Shown: one piece after another, positions 42,669 to 50,419 of the stretch
Layout: each line of letters opens with the position of its first letter
Numbering within the stretch: position 1 is the first letter of the stretch
Origin: Methylobacterium sp. W2
GTDB lineage: Bacteria; Pseudomonadota; Alphaproteobacteria; Rhizobiales; Beijerinckiaceae
Reading direction: 5' to 3'
Length of the DNA: 64,000 nucleotides
NCBI RefSeq assembly: GCF_020662345.1
Contig: NZ_VMOA01000002.1
Span: 145,725 to 209,724, forward strand
Notes under the pieces: model-generated
Database searches by the model: none
What the model was told of the DNA's origin: nothing
What the model saw: the letters and a program-made list of their open reading frames with translations, nothing else
Translations under genes and position numbers: made by a program

Positions 42669-45281
42669 CTACGGCTCGCCGAGCGTCAGCCCGACCTTCA
42701 TCACTGCGCCGTCCTCCTTGTCCGGATGGACCGAGAAGCCGAGGCTGCGGCACACGGCCAGCATGGGGCGGTTCTCCCGGAGCACCGTGCCCTCGATGCG
42801 CTGGAGCCCCTCCGCCCTCGCCCAGTCGATCATCAGCTGCATCAGGGCGAAGCCGAGGCCGGTGCCCTTGCGGTCGCTACGGATGAGGATGGCATATTCG
42901 CCGCTCTCGTGGTTGGCATCGGCATGCAGGCGAACCGCGCCGAGCATCGACGCCGTCTCCGCATCGATGGCGACGAAGGCGATGGCGCGGGCGTAATCGA
43001 GCTGCGTCAGCCGTGCCAGGAAGGCGTGGTTGAAATCGCGGACCGGCATGAAGAAGCGCAGACGCAGATCCTCGGCGCTCACCTGCTCGAAGAAGCTCTT
43101 GAACAGCCCCTCGTCCTCCGGCCGCACCGGGCGCACGGTGACCTTCTCGCGCTTCAGGACGAGATTGCGCTCCCATTCCACCGGGTAGGGACGGATGGCG
43201 AAGCGCGGATTGCGGGTGCCGCCGCGCCGCTCCGGGGCGGGGCCGACCATCACGCGGGCGTCCAGAGCCAGCACGCCGTTGGCATCGGCGAGCAGGGGGT
43301 TGATGTCGAGCTCGCGCACCTCCGGCAGGTCGGCGGAGAGCTGCGCGAGCTTGACGAGGACGAGGCCGAGCGCCCGCCGGTCCACCGCCGGGACGTCGCG
43401 ATAGGCCGCCAACCGCCGCGCCACGCGGGTGCGGTCGATGAGTTCGCTGGCGAGCCGGAGGTCGAGGGGAGGCAGGCTGAGCGCCCGGTCGTCGATGACC
43501 TCCACGGCGACGCCGCCCCGTCCGAACACCACCACGGGACCGAAGACGGGATCCTCGGCGAGGCCGGCGATGAGTTCGCGGCGCTTGCCCTTGCGCACCA
43601 TGGGCTGGACCGCGAACCCCATGATCCGGGCATCCGGCCGCTGGCGCCGGGCACGGGTGAGGATGTCGGCGGCGGCGGCCCGCACATCGGCCTCGCTGGT
43701 GAGGTCCAGGCGCACTCCGCCGACATCCGATTTGTGGACGATGTCCGGTGAGACCACCTTCAGTGCCACGGCGCCGCCCTCGGCGATGATGGGCCAGGCG
43801 GCCGCCGCGGCGGCATCGATGTCGGGGGCCAGCGTCAGCGGCACGCTGTCGATGCGGTAGGCGGCCAGGAGGCCCGCCACGGCGAGGGGATCGAGCCAGG
43901 TCTCCCCCGCCTCGAGGGCGGCCGCTACGATGGCGCGGGCGGTCTCCACGTCGGGGGAGAATTCCCGCGGCAGCGAATCCGGCGTGCGCATCAGATCGTC
44001 CTGCGCCTCGCGGTAGCGGACGAGGTGCATGAAGCCCTCGACCGCGTCGGCATCCGTGGCGAAGCGCGGGATGCCGGCGGCGGCGAGCACCGCCCCGGCC
44101 TCCCCGTCATCGCCCACCGTCACCGCGAAGACGGGCTTACGCCGTCCGCCCCGGCGGCGGGCCGCGCTCACCGTGTCGGCGATGGCCGCGGCGACGCCGG
44201 CGCTGTCGGAGCGGGCGGTGGGCACGTGGATGGCCAGCACGGCGTCGTTGGCGGGATCGGCGAGGAGGGGCCCGAGGGCGTCGGCATAGGCTGTCGCATC
44301 GGCCTCGACGCCGAGATCGGCGGGATTGCCGCCGGTCCCCGCCGCGGCCAGCGTGCCGCCCCGGTCCGCGAGCCTGTCGGCGGCAAGCGCGCCGATGCCC
44401 TCGCCGTTCCCCAGGATGGCGAGGCGCTGGCCGGGGAAGGGGCGCTGCCGGCCCAGCGTCTCCACCGCCGAGAACATCGCGTCGAGCCCGTCGACGCTCA
44501 GCAATCCCGCCCGCCGGAACGCCGCCTCGTAGACGGCATCCGGCCGGGCGAGGGCACCGGTATGGGTGACGGTGTGGCGCAAGGGAGCCTCGTGGCGCCC
44601 CGTGCGCAGCACCAGGACGGGCTTGGCGCGGGCCGCGGCGCGCGCTGCCGACATGAACTTGCGCGCGTTGGGAATCACGTTCAGCGACAGCAGGATCGCG
44701 CGCGTGTGGATGTCGGCGGCGAAATGGTCGAGGCAATCGGCGATATCGATGTCACAGGCGGTGCCGAGGGACAGGATGGCCGAGAACCCCACATCGCGAT
44801 GCGCGGCCCAGGCGACGATGCCCGCCGCCACGGTGCCCGATTGCGAGATCAGGGCGAGATCGCCCGCCTTGGGCGCCGCCGCGAACAGGCTGGCGTCGAG
44901 CCGCGCGCGCGGCACGGTCAGCCCCATGCTGTTGGGGCCGAGGAGGCGCATGCCCCATTGCCGGGCCCGGTTGCGCACCGCCTCGCAGAGATCGTCCGGC
45001 AGATCGGATGTGAGGATGACGGCCACGGCGGCACCCCGCAGCCCCGCCTTCTCCACCCAGCCTTCCACCGACGCGGGCTCCGCCACGATCACCACGAGAT
45101 CCGGCGTCTCGGGCAGGTCGTCGAGGGTGGCAAGGCCCCCTTCGCCGACGAGATGGACGGAGCCGGCGAACCCGGCTTTCCCCAGATTGCCGACCACGGC
45201 CTGGCCGAGCGCGCCCCGGCCGAGGCCGACGACCGCGATCGCCCGCGGCGCGAGCAACGCCTCGAAGCGATAGGTGCTCAT
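42669..45281 (-). CDS. Pat-type protein: acyl-CoA synthetase (NDP-forming)-like domains fused to GNAT acetyltransferase
   Basis: An 870-residue protein with the layout of protein lysine acetyltransferase Pat/YfiQ. The N-terminal CoA-binding and ligase domains start at VVGLGRGALGQAVVGNLG and include LISQSGTVAAGIVAWA and the phospho-His site region THTGALARPD. An ATP-grasp domain follows (ALKVVSPDIVHKSDVGGVRLDL). The last 170 residues are a GNAT domain (RSDRKGTGLGFALMQLMIDWARAEG, VCRSLGF). It could acetylate acetyl-CoA synthetase or other enzymes. True acetate-CoA ligase activity is not excluded, since His and ATP-grasp motifs look well kept. Divergent from the aldolase gene. Confidence 0.87.
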   Translation of the reverse strand: MSTYRFEALLAPRAIAVVGLGRGALGQAVVGNLGKAGFAGSVHLVGEGGLATLDDLPETPDLVVIVAEPASVEGWVEKAGLRGAAVAVILTSDLPDDLCEAVRNRARQWGMRLLGPNSMGLTVPRARLDASLFAAAPKAGDLALISQSGTVAAGIVAWAAHRDVGFSAILSLGTACDIDIADCLDHFAADIHTRAILLSLNVIPNARKFMSAARAAARAKPVLVLRTGRHEAPLRHTVTHTGALARPDAVYEAAFRRAGLLSVDGLDAMFSAVETLGRQRPFPGQRLAILGNGEGIGALAADRLADRGGTLAAAGTGGNPADLGVEADATAYADALGPLLADPANDAVLAIHVPTARSDSAGVAAAIADTVSAARRRGGRRKPVFAVTVGDDGEAGAVLAAAGIPRFATDADAVEGFMHLVRYREAQDDLMRTPDSLPREFSPDVETARAIVAAALEAGETWLDPLAVAGLLAAYRIDSVPLTLAPDIDAAAAAAWPIIAEGGAVALKVVSPDIVHKSDVGGVRLDLTSEADVRAAAADILTRARRQRPDARIMGFAVQPMVRKGKRRELIAGLAEDPVFGPVVVFGRGGVAVEVIDDRALSLPPLDLRLASELIDRTRVARRLAAYRDVPAVDRRALGLVLVKLAQLSADLPEVRELDINPLLADANGVLALDARVMVGPAPERRGGTRNPRFAIRPYPVEWERNLVLKREKVTVRPVRPEDEGLFKSFFEQVSAEDLRLRFFMPVRDFNHAFLARLTQLDYARAIAFVAIDAETASMLGAVRLHADANHESGEYAILIRSDRKGTGLGFALMQLMIDWARAEGLQRIEGTVLRENRPMLAVCRSLGFSVHPDKEDGAVMKVGLTLGEP

Positions 45282-45380
45282 GAACTGGCGTGACCTTCGA
45301 TCAGACCGGCGCGACGGCGTGCGACATCGCGCGGAACGGCAAGGTATAGGGCGCGGATCACTCTCGACCGGGGGAACCAC

Positions 45381-46043
45381 ATGTCAGAACCCACAGCTTA
45401 CGAGATTTCCTGCACGATCGTCGAGGCGATGCGCTCCCTCATCACCCTGGGCCTGAGCCAGGGCACCGCCGGAAACGTCTCGGTACGCCACCGCGACGGC
45501 TTTCTCATGACACCCTCCGGCATCCCGGCCGACGCGCTGCGCCCGGAGGACATCGTGCCGATGAGCATGGAGGGACATCACGGCCATGCCCTCGCCCCCT
45601 CCTCCGAATGGCGCTTCCATCGCGACATCCTGCGGCAGCGGCCCGAGATCGGCGCGGTCGTGCACGCCCACCCGACCTATTGCACCGCCTTCGCCATGTG
45701 CGGAGCCGAGATCCCCGCCGTCCATTACATGATCGCGGCCGCCGGCGGCCCGACGATACGCTGCGCGCCCTATGCTCCCTATGGAACGGAGGACCTGTCG
45801 GTCGCGGCGGTCGCCGCACTCGACGACCGCCTCGGCTGCCTCCTGGCCAACCACGGCATGATCGCAATCGGCAGTAATCTCGGCAAGGCCTTGTGGCTGG
45901 CGGTAGAGATGGAGGCCCTGTGCCGCCAATACGCCGTCGCCCTCCAGGTGGGGAAGCCGGCCATACTGTCCGACGCCGAGATCGCGCGAACGATCAAGCG
46001 ATTCGAAAACTACGGGCCACGGAGCCGGGCCGACGCGCCTTAG
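45381..46043 (+). CDS. Class II aldolase/adducin family protein
   Basis: A 220-residue zinc-dependent aldolase of the fuculose-phosphate/ribulose-phosphate type. Visible are GTAGNVSVRHRDGFLMTPSG (phosphate loop), the catalytic Glu in APSSEWRFH, the zinc ligands HAH in VVHAHPTYC, and the third His in LLANHGMIAIG. GGGGGAACC lies before ATG 45381. Substrates are sugar-1-phosphates in the family. A salvage role for 5-deoxyribose-type by-products is one possibility but cannot be assigned here. It is divergent from the Pat-like gene with a 99-bp shared promoter space. Confidence 0.85.
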   Translation: MSEPTAYEISCTIVEAMRSLITLGLSQGTAGNVSVRHRDGFLMTPSGIPADALRPEDIVPMSMEGHHGHALAPSSEWRFHRDILRQRPEIGAVVHAHPTYCTAFAMCGAEIPAVHYMIAAAGGPTIRCAPYAPYGTEDLSVAAVAALDDRLGCLLANHGMIAIGSNLGKALWLAVEMEALCRQYAVALQVGKPAILSDAEIARTIKRFENYGPRSRADAP

Positions 46044-46602
46044 GATCGCCCCGTCGCCCCGAGGGGCTCGGGCCGCGACGAATACGTAGAGGCGGCTCGG
46101 CACGCGCCCTCGGCAACCGTGAGCGGCCTCCCGCTAGCGGGTCTGTGGACAAAAATCGGGTCCCCGGCACGACCGTTCGGCCGCGCCAGGGGCCTCGTCG
46201 CGCGCCGCATGGGCAAGCTGACACCGCGTGTAATTTTTTACCGCAGCGCACATTTGAAGTTGCGAGCCTGGACTAAAAGAGTTCACCGACCAGCACAAAG
46301 GTTCCGACTGAGCAAATAACTTTTGAATTTTATGTTCAGGCGTTGATTTTTTCCAGGCCTAATGAGCTAGAAAATTCCGTCTCATACCAGGACCGCCGGC
46401 CATTTTTCAGATGCCGAAAGCTCCTGCAACACACCGGAAGCTTCCTTCAAATTGTTGCGGTCGCCCTGGTCTTGCCAAAGCCTCTTGCGCTTTGTTAATG
46501 GCTATCATACTAACTGCCTAGACAATCAAAACTGATGACAAGACCTTTCGGCCAGACCCGATCGGCATCGCGCTGTGGTCTAAGGCTGTCCTACTTACGG
46601 GG
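46044..46602. promoter_or_regulatory. A+T-rich upstream region of the mucR-like gene
   Basis: A 559-bp gap without a gene. From about 46225 it is the most A+T-rich stretch in the window (CTTTTGAATTTTATG, TTGATTTTTTCC, TTTGTTAATGGCTATC). MucR-family proteins bind such T-rich sites and control their own genes, so autoregulation here is likely but inferred. Confidence 0.55.
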
Positions 46603-47112
46603 GTGAGCGTGGAAATCGAAAACGACTTCGCGGCGGACTACATTGAGCTTACGGCGGATATCGTCTCGGCGTTCGTAAGCAACAATTCCGTGCCCGTTTC
46701 GGATATCCCGGCTCTCATCGCATCGATTCATGCGACCCTGGGCAGCCTGACGGCGGCGAAGACGCCGGAGAAGGCCGAGCCGTTGACCCCGGCCGTGTCG
46801 ATCAAACGCTCGATCACGCCGGATTTCGTCATCTGCCTCGAAGACGGCAAGAAATTCAAATCGCTGAAGCGTCACCTTCGGACTCGCTATTCCATGACGC
46901 CCGAAGAGTATCGAGCGAAGTGGAACCTTCCGAGCGACTATCCGATGGTCGCACCGAACTATGCGGCCGCACGCTCCGAACTGGCAAAGAACATGGGTCT
47001 TGGCCAGCAACGCAGGAAGTCCCGCCTGAAGGCAGCCGTCGCCGAGGCGCCGGCGACACCCGCACCGCGCGGCCGTCGCCCCCGCACAGCCCCCGGAACC
47101 TCTCAAGCCTGA
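46603..47112 (+). CDS. MucR/Ros-family transcriptional regulator
   Basis: A 169-residue regulator. The N-terminal oligomerisation part (IELTADIVSAFVSNNSVPVSDIPALIASIH) leads to the Ros zinc-finger domain: CLEDGKKFKSLKRHLRTRYSMTPEEYR and SDYPMVAPNYAAARSELAKNMGLG. The finger has Cys, Asp and the first His, but the last His of the usual set is Arg (HLRTR), so metal binding may be weak or absent as in some Mesorhizobium paralogues. The C-terminal 30 residues are a basic Ala/Pro tail. Start GTG 46603, or GTG 46609 using GGGGGTG as ribosome site. In related bacteria MucR proteins control exopolysaccharide and surface genes. Confidence 0.9.
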   Translation: MSVEIENDFAADYIELTADIVSAFVSNNSVPVSDIPALIASIHATLGSLTAAKTPEKAEPLTPAVSIKRSITPDFVICLEDGKKFKSLKRHLRTRYSMTPEEYRAKWNLPSDYPMVAPNYAAARSELAKNMGLGQQRRKSRLKAAVAEAPATPAPRGRRPRTAPGTSQA

Positions 47113-47845
47113 AGGGTGTGAGGCCCGCCTCGCCGAGGCGCCGCGTCACCCCGAGTTGCAAACCTTCACGCTACAAGACTTTGAGTTACAAGTCTTCGCG
47201 TTACAAAGCTGCGGCCACAACAGACCCCGCCAGGACACGTTTCGGCCTCTCGACACGTCGTCCAGACCCGGTGAAGGCAAAGCAGAGCGTGTCACGAGAG
47301 GAGGGGATGACCCATTCTCCCTCGACCATCGAGCCGCGAGAGCGCGACTTGTCTGGCGACGATCGAGACCGTCTTGGACAAGCATCGAACGGGGGTGCCC
47401 GGAGCACCTTCGGGGCGAAACAGCTCCCAGCCGCAAAACTATCCACAGGAGAGTTGCAGGGCTGGTGACTGTGCAATTCGGCACGTCAACCACCAATAAC
47501 TCGGCCGTTGTTCCGTTTATCGGAATAACTGAACCTATTCTTTTCGGCACATTTTAATGAATCCTGGTCCTACCCGGCAGACTTACGGAGCGATGCTGGG
47601 CTCGGGACAGGAGGTCCGTCAAACGCTGGCGTGACGACGCGATCATCCTGCGATCGGACCGCGGATCACACCGGATGGTCTTGCGAAAGACTGAGGCCGC
47701 CCCGTCCCTGGTCATGCCGCGAGACGATGACGACCCATCCGGCAGCCTCTCGCCGCCGCGCCGTTAGGCCGGCCGCAAGGCCCTCCCTGCATTCTGGGAC
47801 AAGAGGCGGCCGGTGCGGACGCCTCGAAGGCAGGAAGGGATGCGC
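47113..47845. other. Long intergenic region with a short tandem repeat
   Basis: More than 700 bp without a recognisable gene. It holds the four-copy 15-bp repeat at 47155-47214 and, from about 47500, an A+T-rich tract (TTCTTTTCGGCACATTTTAATG). Frames on either strand look like noise or decayed sequence. The MucR-like gene probably ends its transcript near its left edge. Confidence 0.45.
47155..47214 (+). repeat. Four tandem 15-bp units
   Basis: Units at 47155, 47170, 47185 and 47200 read GTTGCAAACCTTCAC, GCTACAAGACTTTGA, GTTACAAGTCTTCGC and GTTACAAAGCTGCGG. The GYTACAA start is kept while the ends vary. Confidence 0.7.
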
Positions 47846-48625
47846 ATGTCCGGTCGATCGAGCCTCGTCGCGCGCCTGTTCTGGACCACGATCGTCGGCG
47901 GCGGCTTCGCCTTCTGGTTCGGGCTCCCCGCCTTGGCCGCCACCGGCCTCTGCCTCTGCCTGATCCTGCTGCATCGCCTCGACAGGCCCCGCCGCTTCAG
48001 GCGGACGGTACGCCGTCTGGCCCGGGCCCATGCCGGGACCCTCGCCCTGCGCCGCCGCCAGGAATGTTTCGAGGACGCCTACGGCAACCGGATCGACGAC
48101 GGCTGGCTGCGCGAGCGGGATTACTTCGCCGAGCGGACGATCCTGCCGCAACTCGACGCCAGGGGCTTCACCGACCTCGCCGATACCCGTTGGCCCGTCG
48201 TCCTCGACATCATCGAGGATGTCGCCCTGTCCGTCGATCTGCCGGACGAGGACGAGGCGCCGAAGGACGGCATCGCCTACGAGCGCTTCTGCGCCGAGGC
48301 CCTGCGCGAGGCGGGCTGGTCGGCGCGCCCGACGAAGGCCAGCGGCGACCAGGGCGCCGACGTGGTCGCCGAGCGCTCAGGCATCCGCCTCGTCCTCCAG
48401 TGCAAGCGCTACACCAAGCCCGTGGGCAACGCGGCGGTGCAGGAGGCCTCGGCGGCGGCACGCTATTGGCAGGCGGATATGGCGGCCGTCGTCTCCAATG
48501 CCGGCTTCACCCCCGCCGCGCGCAGGCTGTCGGGCGCCACCGGCGTCCTTCTCCTCCACCACGATGCCCTGCGCACGCTCGCGCCCATCCGCAGATCCCG
48601 GCGCCTCGACGCCGAGCCCGCCTGA
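47846..48625 (+). CDS. Membrane-anchored Mrr-type restriction endonuclease-like protein
   Basis: A protein of about 259 residues. The N-terminal 60 residues carry hydrophobic segments (LFWTTIVGGGFAFWFGLPALAA and LCLCLILL). The C-terminal 110 residues are a restriction-endonuclease-like Mrr domain: GIAYERFCAEALREAGW, then GDQGADVVAERSGIRLVLQCKRYTKPVG with the catalytic Asp, Gln-x-Lys motif, and NAAVQEASAAARYW. ATG 47846 is best placed after AGGAAGGG. GTG 47813 and ATG 47840 are alternatives. Such proteins are found alone and are thought to act on modified or foreign DNA. Membrane attachment of the nuclease is a notable variation. Confidence 0.82.
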   Translation: MSGRSSLVARLFWTTIVGGGFAFWFGLPALAATGLCLCLILLHRLDRPRRFRRTVRRLARAHAGTLALRRRQECFEDAYGNRIDDGWLRERDYFAERTILPQLDARGFTDLADTRWPVVLDIIEDVALSVDLPDEDEAPKDGIAYERFCAEALREAGWSARPTKASGDQGADVVAERSGIRLVLQCKRYTKPVGNAAVQEASAAARYWQADMAAVVSNAGFTPAARRLSGATGVLLLHHDALRTLAPIRRSRRLDAEPA

Positions 48626-48654
48626 CGCGCGAGCCTCCCCCCTCCGCGCTACGA

Positions 48655-48774
48655 TGTTCTCACATCTCGCGGGCAGCACGGGTCCCCTCTCCTTTCAGGA
48701 GAGGGGACCCGTGCTGCCTCATGGCGAACCTTCTTGGATGGAGGGAGCAGCCGTCGAGCGGATGGGTGGATCCA
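48655..48774. repeat. Palindromic element copy C (short form), overlapping the zwf 3' end
   Basis: About 120 bp: left end GTTCTCACATCTCGCGGGC, a single hairpin CCCCTCTCC/GGAGAGGGG, and right end CTTGGATGGAGGGAGCAGCC to GATGGGTGGATCCA. It lies between the convergent nuclease and zwf genes and covers the zwf stop codon. Confidence 0.82.
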
Positions 48775-50311
48775 GGATCCCCTCCACGAGGGGAAGCCAG
48801 GCCCGCCCGTCGCGGGCGAGCAGGGCATCCGCCCCCGCCGGTCCGTCCGCGCCCGCCGCATAGGTCTCCACCGGAGCATCCGTCCAGGCCTGGATGAGGG
48901 GATCGACGGCGGCCCAGCCCGCCTCGATGGCGTCGGCCCGCTGGAACAGGGTCGGGTCGCCGACCATGCAATCGTAGATCAGGGTCTCGTAGCCGACGCT
49001 CGGCGCCTCGGCGAAGAAATCGCCGAACCGCACGGAGGAGGTGACCGCGCCGAGGCGCATGTCCGGCCCCGGCCGCTTGGCGTTCCACTGGGTGCTCAGC
49101 CCCTGGTCCGGGTCGATGTGGAGGTGCATGACGTTCGGCGCGAGAGCGGTGCCGGCGAACAGGCCGTGGCTCGGCGGCTTGAAATGCACAGCGATCTCGG
49201 TGAGGCGCCCCGCCAGGCGCTTGCCCGTGCGCAGGTAGAACGGCACGCCGTCCCAGCGCGGGTTGTCGACGGTGAGCGTCAGGGCCGCGTAGGTCTCGGT
49301 GCGGGACTCGGCCGAGACGTCGGCCTCCTCGCGGTAGCCCCGCACGGCATGGCCCTGCTCCGCGCCGGGCGCGTACTGGCCGCGCACCGCCCGGTCCGGG
49401 GTCGCCGGCCGCACGGCCTCCAGGACCCGCGCCTTCTCGTTGCGGATGTCCTCCGCATCGAAACTGCCGGGCGGCTCCATCGCCACCATGGACAGGAGCT
49501 GGAACAGGTGGTTCGGCACCATGTCGCGGAGCGCGCCGGTGGGCTCGTAGAAGCCGCCGCGCTGCTCCACGCCGATCGTCTCGGCGGCGGTGATCTGCAC
49601 GTGGTCGATGTGGCGGGCGTTCCAGATCGGCTCCAGCATGGCATTGGCGAAGCGCAGCGCCAGAATGCTCTGCACCGTCTCCTTGCCGAGGAAGTGATCG
49701 ATGCGGAACACCTGGCCCTCTTCGGCCTGATTCAGGATGCGGGCGTTGAGGGCCCGCGCCGAGGCGAGATCGGTGCCGAACGGCTTCTCGATGACCACGC
49801 GGCGGAAGGCGCCCTCCCCCTCTGTCAGCAGCCCGGCGGCGCCGAGATGGTCCACCACCGGGCCGAAGAAGCGGGCGGAGACGGCGAGATAGAAGATCGC
49901 GTTGCCGCCGATGTCCCGGGCGAGCCGCCGATAGGTCTCGGCCGCTCCGAAATCCCCCTGGGTGAAGGTCAGGCGCTCACGGATGAAGCCCCAATGGTCG
50001 GGATCGATGGAGTCCGGGTGGAATTCGGAGGTGTGGTCCTGGGTGAAGGACTGCATGGTCTGCGAGAGGTCGTCGCGCCACTGCTCGGTCGTGCGGTCGT
50101 TATGGTCGATGCCGACGATCCGGAGCCCCTCCGCGAGCAGGCCGTCCGAGGCGAGGTTGTAGAGGGCCGGCATCAGCAGGCGCTTCGTCAGGTCGCCGGC
50201 GGCCCCGAAGATGACGAGGGTGCATGCCGGCGCCGTCCTGACCTCGTCGTTGGCGCGGGGCTGCCTGTCGCCATTCGCCGGGGCATCGGGATTGGTACGG
50301 GGAAGGGTCAT
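48719..50311 (-). CDS. zwf: Glucose-6-phosphate 1-dehydrogenase
   Basis: A 530-residue enzyme oxidising glucose-6-phosphate with NAD(P)+ at the entry of the pentose phosphate and Entner-Doudoroff routes. The coenzyme motif is VIFGAAGDLTKRLLMPAL (about 33-50), and the substrate/catalytic region is FRIDHFLGKETVQ with EKPFG before it. The start at 50311 has GGAG upstream. The body ends normally at about WLPL. The last 18 or so residues (PPIRSTAAPSIQEGSP) are encoded by palindromic element C and are not part of the usual family sequence. It stands alone, with no pgl or edd next to it. Confidence 0.95.
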   Translation of the reverse strand: MTLPRTNPDAPANGDRQPRANDEVRTAPACTLVIFGAAGDLTKRLLMPALYNLASDGLLAEGLRIVGIDHNDRTTEQWRDDLSQTMQSFTQDHTSEFHPDSIDPDHWGFIRERLTFTQGDFGAAETYRRLARDIGGNAIFYLAVSARFFGPVVDHLGAAGLLTEGEGAFRRVVIEKPFGTDLASARALNARILNQAEEGQVFRIDHFLGKETVQSILALRFANAMLEPIWNARHIDHVQITAAETIGVEQRGGFYEPTGALRDMVPNHLFQLLSMVAMEPPGSFDAEDIRNEKARVLEAVRPATPDRAVRGQYAPGAEQGHAVRGYREEADVSAESRTETYAALTLTVDNPRWDGVPFYLRTGKRLAGRLTEIAVHFKPPSHGLFAGTALAPNVMHLHIDPDQGLSTQWNAKRPGPDMRLGAVTSSVRFGDFFAEAPSVGYETLIYDCMVGDPTLFQRADAIEAGWAAVDPLIQAWTDAPVETYAAGADGPAGADALLARDGRAWLPLVEGILDPPIRSTAAPSIQEGSP

Positions 50312-50419
50312 GGGACGGGACACTCCGGGCATCGTCGGCGACGCCGGTCAAACCGCCGATGCCCTGCGCCGTTCCGACGGATGGTGCAAGGCAGCGATCA
50401 CTCGTCCGTGCGGACGGCC

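Noticed and set aside
47155..47214. CRISPR-like array
   Set aside because: Units are directly adjacent, 15 bp long and lack spacers; there are no cas genes.
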